Of a stretch of DNA of 64,000 nt, positions 1 through 7,123 are shown piece by piece. Within the stretch, counting starts at the first letter, position 1. Every line of letters begins with the position of its first letter. Where the stretch lies: the NCBI RefSeq assembly GCF_000425065.1, contig NZ_KE384300.1, positions 162,559 to 226,558 on the forward strand, written 5' to 3'. A program made the translations under genes and the position numbers. The DNA is from Actinomadura rifamycini DSM 43936. GTDB lineage: Bacteria; Actinomycetota; Actinomycetes; Streptosporangiales; Streptosporangiaceae. The notes under the pieces are model-generated. The model saw only the letters and a list, made by a program, of their open reading frames with translations. It had not been told where the DNA came from and made no database searches.

Positions 1-176
1 GACCACAGGAACGCCGCGAGCGTCTTGCCGGACCCGGTCGGCGCCACCACGAGCGTGTTGTCGCCCCCGGAGACGGAGTCCCAGGCGCCGGCCTGCGCGG
101 CGGTGGGTGCGGCGAACGCCCCCGAGAACCACTCGCGGGTCGCCGGGGAGAAGCGTTCGAGCACGTCACCGCCCAT
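1..176 (-). CDS. Lhr-type DEAD/DEAH-box helicase, N-terminal fragment
   Basis: Only the first 58 codons of this leftward gene are in the window; the rest runs off the left edge. The visible protein starts MGGDVLERFSPATREWF and reaches a Walker A motif, APTGSGKT, near residues 45-52, followed by LAAFLW. An N-terminus of the form 'F.P.T..WF...F..PT.AQ..AW' just before the nucleotide-binding loop is typical of Lhr, the large superfamily 2 DNA/RNA helicase common in actinobacteria and linked to DNA repair. The start is the ATG whose complement is at 174-176. The catalytic DEAD/DEAH box lies outside the window, so the family rests on the N-terminal pattern alone. Confidence 0.75.
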   Translation of the reverse strand, partial: MGGDVLERFSPATREWFSGAFAAPTAAQAGAWDSVSGGDNTLVVAPTGSGKTLAAFLW

Positions 177-239
177 GGCGCCATCTTGCCTCGCGGGTCC
201 GACAGAACGGGAAGCGGGTGGCGCGCGTCACATTGTAAG

Positions 240-249
240 CAAGCGCTTG
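240..249. promoter_or_regulatory. 10-bp palindrome upstream of the esterase gene (possible operator)
   Basis: CAAGCGCTTG is a perfect 10-bp palindrome in the 113-bp gap between the divergent helicase and esterase genes, about 40 bp before the esterase start. Palindromes of this shape are often TetR-family operators in actinobacteria, but no cognate regulator lies next to it, so the assignment is inference. Confidence 0.3.
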
Positions 250-289
250 TCAGGGCAGTGTGGGCGGCGACCGCCCTCAGGGAGCCGCC

Positions 290-1597
290 ATGCCGTACGC
301 CCTCCTGGCCCTCGGGATCCTGTTCGCCGCGCTCGCCGTCAACGCGCACCGCCCCGCCAAGAACCCCGTGCTGCTCGCGCCGAGCTTCTTCGCGGGCTGG
401 TGGGCGATCGAGCTCGCGCCCCACCTGCTCGCCGCCGAGGCCGCCGCGCTCGCCCTCGCGGCATGGAACGGCGGCCTGGCCGGCCGGGCCGGTTGGGCCG
501 GCCTCCTCCTCGGCGTCGCCGGGGCCGCCGGCCTCGCCGGGACCATCGCCGTCTCCCGCCGGACGACCGTCACCCTGCGGGAGAGCGGCGTCCCGTTCGA
601 ACTCGACCCCGGGCCCGCGCCCCGCTACCCGCGCTCCCACCTGGTCGTCCCGCCGCTCTGCCTCGTCCCGCGCAAGGGAGTGCGGGTGACGCGCGACATC
701 GCCTTCCACGAGGACGGACGGCTCCGCCTGAAGCTCGACGTGTACCGGCCCTCCGCCCCGAAGGACGAGGGAGACGGGGGAGACGGGGGAGCGCTGCGCC
801 CGGGGCTCATGCAGATCCACGGCGGAGCATGGATCATCGGCGACAAGCGCGAGCAAGGCCTGCCCCTGCTCAACCACATGGCCGTCCAAGGCTGGGTGGG
901 GTTCAACGTCAACTACCGGCTCAGCCCCCGCGCCACCTGGCCCGACCACCTCGTCGACCTGAAACGCTTCCTCGCCTGGTACCGCGAGCACGCGGCGGAC
1001 TACGGCGCCGATCCCGACTTCCTCTGCGTGACCGGCGGTTCCGCCGGAGGGCACCTCGCCGCCATGGTCGCGCTCACCGCGAACGACCCCGACTTCCAGC
1101 CCGGCTTCGAGGACGCGGACACGTCCGTCCAGGGCGCCGTCCCCTTCTACGGCGTGTACGACTTCTGCGAGCCCGGACCCTGGCCCGTCCCCTTCGGCTC
1201 CACCAGGCTCGTGGAGCGGTGGATCGTGAAACTGCCGTTCGCCGAGAACCGCGACGTGTACGCGAAGGCGTCACCGGTCACCCATGTCCGCGAGGACGCG
1301 CCGCCGTTCCTCGTCGTCCACGGCAGCCACGACTCGCTCATCCCCGCCCCCGAGGCCCGCCGGTTCGTCGAACGGCTCCGCGCGGTCTCGCGCGCGCCCG
1401 TCCTGTACGCGGAGATGAAGGGCGGCCAGCACGGGTTCGACGTGTTCCCCTCCTACCGGACCGCGCGCGTCGTCGAAGGCGTCGAGCGGTACCTCACCGG
1501 CCTGCACCGCCAGTACCGGCAGGGGACGGGACCGGCCGTGCCCGGCGAGGTCGCCGAGTCCCTCGACAGGTCCGCGCAGGACGGTCCCGTCGGATAG
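290..1597 (+). CDS. alpha/beta hydrolase (esterase/lipase) with N-terminal membrane segments
   Basis: A 435-residue predicted carboxylic-ester hydrolase. Residues 1-90 hold two or three hydrophobic stretches, suggesting membrane anchoring. The remainder is an alpha/beta hydrolase of the hormone-sensitive-lipase/acetylhydrolase type. It shows an oxyanion-hole HGGAW, a nucleophile elbow GGSAGG with Ser near residue 251, an acid in HGSHDS (Asp near 348) and a catalytic His in GGQHGF (near 381), so the triad is complete. The ATG at 290 is preferred over upstream starts because GGGAG sits at a normal distance before it and the hydrophobic N-terminus begins there. The substrate is unknown. It is probably not co-transcribed with the helicase, which runs the other way. 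Confidence 0.85.
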   Translation: MPYALLALGILFAALAVNAHRPAKNPVLLAPSFFAGWWAIELAPHLLAAEAAALALAAWNGGLAGRAGWAGLLLGVAGAAGLAGTIAVSRRTTVTLRESGVPFELDPGPAPRYPRSHLVVPPLCLVPRKGVRVTRDIAFHEDGRLRLKLDVYRPSAPKDEGDGGDGGALRPGLMQIHGGAWIIGDKREQGLPLLNHMAVQGWVGFNVNYRLSPRATWPDHLVDLKRFLAWYREHAADYGADPDFLCVTGGSAGGHLAAMVALTANDPDFQPGFEDADTSVQGAVPFYGVYDFCEPGPWPVPFGSTRLVERWIVKLPFAENRDVYAKASPVTHVREDAPPFLVVHGSHDSLIPAPEARRFVERLRAVSRAPVLYAEMKGGQHGFDVFPSYRTARVVEGVERYLTGLHRQYRQGTGPAVPGEVAESLDRSAQDGPVG

Positions 1598-1607
1598 CGT
1601 GGGAGGC

Positions 1608-1802
1608 GTGCGGCTCACGGTGTTCTGGGAACGGATGAACGAACAGTTCGGCAAGGGCTACGCCGAGAGCGTCGCCAAGGACTACGTCATCGCCGACCTG
1701 GGCGGACGCACCATCGAGCAGGCGCTCGCCGACGGCGAGTCCGCGAAGCGGGTCTGGCAGGCCGTCGTCGCCACGTTCGACGTCCCCTCCCGGCTCCAGT
1801 AG
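1608..1802 (+). CDS. DUF3046 family protein
   Basis: A 64-residue protein beginning VRLTVFWERMNEQFGKGYA. It matches the small actinobacterial DUF3046 family, which usually lies just upstream of recA. The function is not known. The GTG at 1608 is chosen because family members begin at this point; a GTG three codons upstream (1599) is also possible, and neither has a well-spaced ribosome site. The C-terminal half (ADGESAKRVWQAV) is predicted helical. It lies 10 bp after the esterase gene and about 2.8 kb from recA, displaced by the leftward ATP-grasp cluster. Confidence 0.8.
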   Translation: MRLTVFWERMNEQFGKGYAESVAKDYVIADLGGRTIEQALADGESAKRVWQAVVATFDVPSRLQ

Positions 1803-1852
1803 ACCCCGGCTTCAGCAGGCCCCGGCTCCGGCGGGCCGCGGCTTCGGGGAGG

Positions 1853-3058
1853 TCACCCCTTCCGGAGCGACGTCCTCTCCTTCACCAGCGACGTCTTCGC
1901 CGGAGCCACGACCCGGTGCGGGACGAACGACGACGTGTCGTCGGTGATGAGCCCCGACGTCTCCCGGATGCCGATCCCGGCCGCCGCGTCCTGCACGACC
2001 CACGCGCCCAGCACCGGACGCTCGCCGTCGAAGTCCGGCAGCGGGCAGAACTCCTGGAACACGAACCCCTCCGCGCCGTAGTCGCCCTGCGTGCGCTGCT
2101 CGCCGCCGTCCGGCGTCACGATCCGCATGCTCGCGCCCTCCCGGCCCAGCAGCGGCTTCTGCACGTACGACGTCAGGTTCGACGGGGTGTTCAGATACGT
2201 CGGCAGCAGGTTCGGGTGGTCGGGGAAGAGCTCCCACAGCAGCACCAAGAGCGCCTTGTTGGACAGCACCATCTTCCAGATGGGCTCGATCCAGGACGTG
2301 GACGCGAACCGGATGTTGCGGCCGAACGGCTCGGCGACGATCCACTCCCACGGGTACAGCTTGCAGAGCGTCCGGATCTCCCGCTCGTCGAGGTCGACGA
2401 ACCGGCGGTTCGCCGCGTCCCAGCCGACGTCCTCCATGGCGATCGCCGTGCCCGGGAGCCCCGCCTCCTCGGCGGTCTCCTGCATGTAGGCGATCGTCAT
2501 GACCTCCTCGCCGCTCTCGTCGTCCGTCGTCCAGGCGAAGTGCGCCATGTCCCCGTCGACGCTCGGCGCGATGTCCTTCCAGCGCGCGACGAGACGCTCG
2601 TGGATCGAGTTCCACTGGTCGTCGTCCGGATAGACGTCCTGCAGCCAGAACCACTGGACGACCGAGCTCTCGACGAGCGCCGTCGGGGTGTCGGCGTTGT
2701 ACTCCAGCAGCTTCGCGGGGCCCCGCCCGTCGTAGCGCAGGTCGAACCGCCCGTACAGGTGCGGGTCGCGGCGCCGCCAGGACGCCTCGATGAGCGGCGC
2801 GACCCACTCGGGGATGCCCAGCACGTGGTAGCGGCCGGTGGACACCACGTGCTCCACCACCTGGAGGCACATGTCGTGCAGTTCCTCGACGACCCGCTCC
2901 AGTTCGAGGACCTCGTCCAGATCGAAGACGTAGTGCACCGACTCGTCCCAGTAGGGACGGCTCAGGTGCTCGGGGTGCGCGGTGCGGTGGAACGCGAGCC
3001 CGTGCGACTCGACCTTCTCCGCCCAGCCGTCCCGCGGCGTCGAACGCATGCGGCGCAC
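1853..3058 (-). CDS. glutathionylspermidine-synthase-like ATP-grasp protein (YgiC/YjfC type)
   Basis: A 401-residue protein that aligns with the synthetase half of glutathionylspermidine synthase, the family of E. coli YgiC and YjfC. It has the typical tryptophan-rich N-terminal half (YWDESVHYVFDLDEV) and the LLEYNADTPTALVESSVVQW stretch, then Arg/Lys/Glu ATP-grasp residues towards the C-terminus. It lacks the amidase domain of the bifunctional enzyme. The fold suggests ATP-dependent amide-bond formation, but the substrate of stand-alone members is unknown. Start is GTG at 3058 or ATG at 3049; the GTG lies 4 nt after the stop of the upstream lipoprotein gene, so the two are likely translationally coupled. 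This linkage mirrors ygiB-ygiC and yjfM-yjfC. Confidence 0.85.
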   Translation of the reverse strand: MRRMRSTPRDGWAEKVESHGLAFHRTAHPEHLSRPYWDESVHYVFDLDEVLELERVVEELHDMCLQVVEHVVSTGRYHVLGIPEWVAPLIEASWRRRDPHLYGRFDLRYDGRGPAKLLEYNADTPTALVESSVVQWFWLQDVYPDDDQWNSIHERLVARWKDIAPSVDGDMAHFAWTTDDESGEEVMTIAYMQETAEEAGLPGTAIAMEDVGWDAANRRFVDLDEREIRTLCKLYPWEWIVAEPFGRNIRFASTSWIEPIWKMVLSNKALLVLLWELFPDHPNLLPTYLNTPSNLTSYVQKPLLGREGASMRIVTPDGGEQRTQGDYGAEGFVFQEFCPLPDFDGERPVLGAWVVQDAAAGIGIRETSGLITDDTSSFVPHRVVAPAKTSLVKERTSLRKG

Positions 3059-3062
3059 CGGA

Positions 3063-3413
3063 TCAGCCCCCGCCCCCGCCGCGGCCGCCGAACCCGCCCC
3101 GGCTCAGCGTCGTCCCGTTCCTGGACTTGATCGTGCCCTTCGGCCGGACCGACGAGCCGCCCGACGCGTAGCCGTTGCGGACGCTGCCGCCGTAGTACCA
3201 GTAGTACTGGCCGTACGAGGTGCCGCCGTCGATGTCGTCGCGGTCGCAGTTGAAGTCGGACACCACCTTGCGCCCGCCCGGGTCGTCGCGGTCGACGCAG
3301 CGGGCGACCGTCGACTTCGACCCGCAGGCGACCAGGGTCACCGAGAGCGCGCTCACCATCCCGACCTTCACGGCACGGGATCTGAGCCGGCGGGCGGGCT
3401 CCTGAGGCGGCAT
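3063..3413 (-). CDS. small glycine-rich lipoprotein paired with the YgiC-like gene (YgiB-like position)
   Basis: A 116-residue protein with a basic N-terminus, a short hydrophobic stretch and a lipobox LVAC with the acylated Cys at residue 30. The mature part has several Asp/Cys residues (ARCVDRDDPGG, DFNCDRDD), an aromatic patch YGQYYWYYGG and a glycine-arginine tail (GGFGGRGGGGG). It is predicted to be an exported lipoprotein on the outer face of the cytoplasmic membrane. Its place immediately upstream of, and coupled to, the ATP-grasp gene is the same as DUF1190 lipoproteins (YgiB, YjfM) hold in enterobacteria; family membership is inferred from context and composition. The ATG at 3413 is the only start giving a proper signal peptide. 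Confidence 0.75.
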   Translation of the reverse strand: MPPQEPARRLRSRAVKVGMVSALSVTLVACGSKSTVARCVDRDDPGGRKVVSDFNCDRDDIDGGTSYGQYYWYYGGSVRNGYASGGSSVRPKGTIKSRNGTTLSRGGFGGRGGGGG

Positions 3414-3502
3414 GAAGAGCACATCCCTTCGGTGTACGGAGGTTTTGAGAGAGTGAGACGCGGCGAAACGGAGCCTGGTTCCCGCTGGAGCGAAACAAAG
3501 GA

Positions 3503-4372
3503 CTAATCGGGCACCGGGAGGTGGGCGAAAAGGTCCATCGCGTCCACCGTGGAGGGCAGGTCGCTGACCTGGCCGTCGCCGACCTCCACCACGCGCCACC
3601 GGCCGTCCGACCGGCGCGCCAGGTCGGTGGTGATGAACCGGCAGCCGAGCGCCCGCACGGCGGGCGCCACGTCCGCGACCTCCGGGACGGGCTCCACGTC
3701 GGGGCTGTCGGGATGCGGCCCCACCAGCACCGGCTCGCCGTCCACCCACCACACGCGCGCCTCGCCCGCGCCGGCGTACTCCTCGAACTCCCGCACGACC
3801 AGCCCGCCCGCGAGGAAGTCGCCGCGCAGGGCGATCATCTTCGCGGCGACGTCGCGGAGCCGGGCCGCGTTGTGCACGTCGGGCACGAAGCACGCCTCGT
3901 CCCACTCGTGCTTGCACGACTTCACGTAGTCCTTCACGACGCCCGGGCCGGGGCTCAGCGGGCGCACCAGCTCCGCCAGCTCGGCCGCCCCGCCCGGGTC
4001 GCCGCCCGGCGGCAGCGGCCGCCACACGCTGGGCGGCGTCAGCCCGGCGAACGTGTCGTGCCACCCCGGCAGCTCGTGGGCGCGCCGGTAGTCGTCCGGA
4101 TGCGTCAGCAGCGTCGCCCCGCGCGCCTTCAGCGCGGCCGCCAGCGCCGCGTACTCGCCGGCCGACAGCATCCAGCCCCGGTACCAGACGGCGCCCAGGC
4201 CGTCCGGCACCCGGCGCACCGCCTCGGCGGCGTCGCCGCGCTGCGCCGCGTCGTGGTCGATCAGGGCGATCTCGCCGTAGTGGTCCCGCACGGCCGCGGC
4301 CTCGCGGGTGAAATGGGGGTCAACGCGCCGGGGGTGCAGCGGATCGACGCAGAAGAGGACGGTCAGCGTCAT
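3503..4372 (-). CDS. ATP-grasp domain protein (DUF4343-like)
   Basis: A 289-residue cytoplasmic protein resembling actinobacterial ATP-grasp proteins of the DUF4343 type. Visible features are a Rossmann-like N-terminus (MTLTVLFCVDPLHPRRVDP), a central segment with VVKDYVKSCKHEWDEACFV (a Lys-rich nucleotide-binding strand), LVVREFEEY and the C-terminal VVEVGDGQVSDLPS, which fits the metal-binding end of an ATP-grasp. The reaction is unknown; such proteins join a carboxylate to an amine or thiol. It lies upstream of the lipoprotein/YgiC-like pair on the same strand, with an 89-bp gap that could hold a separate promoter. The ATG at 4372 follows an SD-like GGAGGGG. It is divergent from recA. Confidence 0.8.
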   Translation of the reverse strand: MTLTVLFCVDPLHPRRVDPHFTREAAAVRDHYGEIALIDHDAAQRGDAAEAVRRVPDGLGAVWYRGWMLSAGEYAALAAALKARGATLLTHPDDYRRAHELPGWHDTFAGLTPPSVWRPLPPGGDPGGAAELAELVRPLSPGPGVVKDYVKSCKHEWDEACFVPDVHNAARLRDVAAKMIALRGDFLAGGLVVREFEEYAGAGEARVWWVDGEPVLVGPHPDSPDVEPVPEVADVAPAVRALGCRFITTDLARRSDGRWRVVEVGDGQVSDLPSTVDAMDLFAHLPVPD

Positions 4373-4465
4373 GATGGGATACCCCTCCGTGGACGGAGCC
4401 AGCGTACGGGGGCCGACCCCGGGCGCGCACGGAGATTCCGGCCGAAACGGCGCACCGGACGATGA

Positions 4466-4481
4466 TCGAACGAGTGTTCGG
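4466..4481 (+). promoter_or_regulatory. LexA (SOS) box upstream of recA
   Basis: TCGAACGAGTGTTCGG matches the actinobacterial/Gram-positive SOS box TCGAAC-N4-GTTCGA in all but the last base. It lies about 140 bp before the recA start, in the divergent gap with the ATP-grasp gene, and predicts repression by LexA. Confidence 0.85.
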
Positions 4482-4534
4482 TAAGCTGGTCCCCGCCCGC
4501 GCCGTCGTCCACAGGCGCGCCGGGCGGTCGAAAA

Positions 4535-4556
4535 TGTCGGTGGCCCGCCGTAACGT
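4535..4556 (+). promoter_or_regulatory. RecA-NDp type (PafBC-dependent, LexA-independent) promoter of recA
   Basis: TGTCGGTGG at 4535-4543 and TAACGT at 4551-4556 fit the DNA-damage promoter pattern of mycobacteria and relatives (tTGTCRGTG, 8-nt spacer, TAnnnT). It lies 62 bp before the recA ATG. Together with the SOS box it predicts dual LexA-dependent and PafBC-dependent induction. Confidence 0.75.
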
Positions 4557-4617
4557 CGCCCTCGACATCGCAAGCAGCGGCCAGAGAGCCGACAGTCACG
4601 ACGAATAAGGACATCTC

Positions 4618-5736
4618 ATGGCAGCGAACGACAGGGAGAAGGCTCTCGAGACCGCCCTCGCGCAGATCGAGCGGCAGTTCGGCAAGGGCTCGGTCATGCG
4701 GATGGGCGAGGAGGCCCGGGCGCCGGTCGAGGTGATCCCGACCGGCGCGATCTCCCTCGACATCGCGCTCGGCATCGGCGGGCTGCCCCGCGGCCGCGTC
4801 GTCGAGGTCTACGGGCCGGAAGGCTCCGGCAAGACCTCGATCGCGCTGCACGCCGTGGCCAGCGTCCAGAAGAAGGGCGGCATCGCCGCGTTCGTGGACG
4901 CCGAGCACGCCCTCGACCCCGAGTACGCCAAGAAGCTCGGCGTCGACATCGACGCCCTGCTGGTCTCCCAGCCCGACACCGGCGAGCAGGCCCTCGAGAT
5001 CACCGACATGCTGATCCGCTCCGGCGCGATCGACATCGTCGTCATCGACTCCGTCGCGGCGCTCGTCCCGCGCGCCGAGATCGAGGGCGAGATGGGCGAC
5101 AGCCACGTCGGCCTCCAGGCCCGCCTGATGTCGCAGGCGCTGCGCAAGCTCACCGGCGCGATCAACCAGACCAAGACCACCGCGATCTTCATCAACCAGC
5201 TCCGCGAGAAGGTCGGCGTCATGTTCGGCTCCCCGGAGACCACCACCGGCGGCCGGGCGCTGAAGTTCTACGCGTCCGTCCGGCTGGACGTGCGCCGCAT
5301 CGAGACGCTCAAGGACGGCACCGAGGCCGTCGGCAACCGCGTCCGGGTCAAGGTCGTCAAGAACAAGATGGCCCCGCCCTTCCGGGTCGCCGACTTCGAC
5401 CTGCTGTACGGCCAGGGCATCAGCCGCGAGGGCGGCCTCATCGACCTCGGCGTCGAGCACGGGTTCGTCCGCAAGTCCGGCGCCTGGTACACCTACGACG
5501 GCGACCAGCTCGGCCAGGGCAAGGAGAACGCCCGCAACTTCCTCAAGGCCAACCCGGACATGGCCGACGGGATCGAGAAGAAGATCAAGGAGAAGCTCGG
5601 CATCGGCCCGAAGGTCGACAAGGAGGCCGAGCCCGTCCCGGCGGACGCCGCCGCGGCGCCCCCGGCCCCCGCCGCCGCGCCCGCCAAGACGACGGCCGCG
5701 AAGAAGACCGCCAAGGCCAAGGCCGGTGATTCCTGA
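4618..5736 (+). CDS. recA: recombinase RecA
   Basis: A 372-residue RecA, the DNA-dependent ATPase that forms filaments on single-stranded DNA, catalyses strand exchange and triggers LexA self-cleavage. Clear motifs are Walker A GPEGSGKT (residues 66-73), the central IVVIDSVAALVPRAEIEGE, loop L1 EGEMGD, the LRKLTGAINQ / FINQLREKVG core and loop L2 around FGSPETTTGG. The C-terminal tail is longer than in E. coli and ends in an Ala/Pro/Lys-rich stretch (PAAAPAKTTAAKKTAKAK) instead of a purely acidic one, as in many high-GC actinobacteria. AAGGA at 4607-4611 is the ribosome site. recX follows after 133 bp. Confidence 0.98.
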   Translation: MAANDREKALETALAQIERQFGKGSVMRMGEEARAPVEVIPTGAISLDIALGIGGLPRGRVVEVYGPEGSGKTSIALHAVASVQKKGGIAAFVDAEHALDPEYAKKLGVDIDALLVSQPDTGEQALEITDMLIRSGAIDIVVIDSVAALVPRAEIEGEMGDSHVGLQARLMSQALRKLTGAINQTKTTAIFINQLREKVGVMFGSPETTTGGRALKFYASVRLDVRRIETLKDGTEAVGNRVRVKVVKNKMAPPFRVADFDLLYGQGISREGGLIDLGVEHGFVRKSGAWYTYDGDQLGQGKENARNFLKANPDMADGIEKKIKEKLGIGPKVDKEAEPVPADAAAAPPAPAAAPAKTTAAKKTAKAKAGDS

Positions 5737-5869
5737 CGGTGAATCCCGCGATATGGGTGACTCCTGACGAAGAGTAAGCGATGATCTCGTATGTAGGGCG
5801 GCGGCGCCTGACCCGGCACCGGCGCGCCGGTGTCCGGACCTTCCCCGGTGGCGCCGCCGCTCGCGCGGC

Positions 5870-6415
5870 ATGAACGGCGACCCGAACGGCGACGCCCCGG
5901 CGGCCGAGGCGCGTGACCCGGAGTCCCGGGCCCGCGACATCTGCCTGCGGCTGCTGACCGGCTCCCCGCGGACCCGCGCGCAGCTCGCCGACGCCCTCCG
6001 CCGCAAGGACGTCCCGGACGACGTCGCCGAGCGCGTCCTGTCCCGGTTCACCGACGTCGGGCTCATCGACGACGAGGCGTTCGCCCAGGCGTGGGTGCGG
6101 TCCCGGCACGCCGGCCGGGGCCTCGCCAAGCGCGCCCTCGCCGCCGAGCTGCGCCGCCGCGGCGTCGCCGACGAGACCGTCAACGACGCCGTGGAGGCCC
6201 TCGACCCCGCCCGCGAGGAGGAGACCGCCCGCGCCCTCGTCGCCCGCCGCCTCCCCGCGACCCGCGGCGTCGACCCCGCCAAGCGGATGCGCCGCCTCGT
6301 CGGCATGCTCGCCCGCAAGGGCTACCCGCCCGGCCTCGCCTACCGCGTCGTCAAGGACGCCCTCGCCGCCGAAGGCGCCGACCTGGACGACGCGGAAGAC
6401 CCTCCCTTCGACTGA
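5870..6415 (+). CDS. recX: regulatory protein RecX
   Basis: A 181-residue RecX homologue, which binds RecA filaments and modulates RecA activity. It has the expected three-helix tandem repeats: ICLRLLTGSPRTRAQLADAL..RKDVP, then DDEAFAQAWVRSRHAGRGLAKRAL..ELRRRGV, then a C-terminal RRLVGMLARKGYPPGLAYRVVKDAL. The length is normal for actinobacteria. It is the same strand as recA and the classical recA-recX pair. The 133-bp gap gives no strong terminator, so read-through transcription is plausible. A G/C hairpin about 85 nt after the stop may end the transcript. Confidence 0.95.
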   Translation: MNGDPNGDAPAAEARDPESRARDICLRLLTGSPRTRAQLADALRRKDVPDDVAERVLSRFTDVGLIDDEAFAQAWVRSRHAGRGLAKRALAAELRRRGVADETVNDAVEALDPAREEETARALVARRLPATRGVDPAKRMRRLVGMLARKGYPPGLAYRVVKDALAAEGADLDDAEDPPFD

Positions 6416-6499
6416 CCCGCCCGCCCCGGGCCCGGCCCCGGCGCCCCGTGCCCGGCTCCGGCTCTGACTCCCGGCCCCGCGCCCTGCGCCCGGTGCTCC

Positions 6500-6525
6500 G
6501 GCGCCGGGCCCCGGGTCCCGGCGCC
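6500..6525 (+). terminator. recX: possible recX terminator hairpin
   Basis: GGCGCCGGG at 6500-6508 pairs with CCCGGCGCC at 6517-6525 (9-bp stem, 8-nt loop), about 85 nt beyond the recX stop. There is no T tract, and the surrounding sequence is C/G repetitive, so several alternative pairings exist. Confidence 0.35.
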
Positions 6526-6821
6526 CGGCCCCGGAGCCGGTCCGGGCGACCGGCAAGGGTGTTTCGCCCGGCGCCCGACTCCGGGTGCCCGGCCGCGGAG
6601 TCCTCGCCCGGCGTTCGGTCGTTCGACGGTCCGGGGGTTCGGGCGGGGTTTTGGACTTGGGGGAAGCGGGGCGGGGGTGACCGCAAATGGGGGACGGCGG
6701 GGGAATCCGAGGGGCGTTCGGTTTTCCGTCGGGGGCGCCCTCGGGCGGGCCGGCGGCGGGCGCGGCGGCGCTGCCTGCGGTGATGCGGGACACGGGGCGG
6801 TAAGGAAGGCATCACGTTCGC

Positions 6822-7061
6822 GTGCGGTTAGTCCGGATTGCCCCGTGTTTGCTTGCTCATTACCTCCATGCCGCTTACCGTTACGGCAGTGAGGAGTTAC
6901 TCCGCCTAGTGCGGATTGCCATAGGACCGAACACGTTCGAGCAGCTGAGAGGCATCAGGGACACGTTCGCCGATCTGGACTCGGCCGGATCTCCGGGACG
7001 CGCGCGGCGCGGCCCGGTGATGGCGTCGCCGTGTCCTCGGCCGTCCAAAGGGCGCGAGTAA
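6822..7061 (+). other. candidate small reading frame or leader RNA upstream of rny
   Basis: A GTG-initiated frame of 79 codons (N-terminus VRLVRIAPCLLAHYLHAAY) runs through the lower-GC block. It has an internal repeat of LRLVRIA 26 residues apart, a run of helix-forming residues (GSEELLRLVRIAIGPNTFEQ) and AAGGAAGG about 12 nt before the start. Against it being a gene: third codon positions are far less GC-rich than in neighbouring genes, two TTA codons occur (very rare here), and the last 25 codons look like ordinary spacer. A structured 5' leader for rny, or a transferred fragment, explains the data as well. No homologue is recognised. Confidence 0.25.
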
Positions 7062-7123
7062 ATCCTCGCTAGGCAGGGTTCCGAACTCCGGACGGGACCC
7101 GACGGCGAGGAAGGATCTGCCTC

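Larger units (their letters stand above)
6416..7123. other. recX-rny intergenic region: hairpin, G-run cluster and lower-GC block
   Basis: This 708-bp gap holds three layers. 6416-6600 is C-rich, low-complexity sequence built from degenerate GGC(G/C)CCCGG-like units, with a 9-bp inverted repeat at 6500-6508/6517-6525 that could terminate recX transcription. 6633-6714 carries nine runs of three to five G on the top strand. 6800-6960 is markedly less GC-rich than anything around it and includes a 15-bp direct repeat (TTAGTCCGGATTGCC at 6828, CTAGTGCGGATTGCC at 6906) and a small dyad GGAGTTACTCC at 6893-6903. The rny promoter must lie in the right half. Confidence 0.6.
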
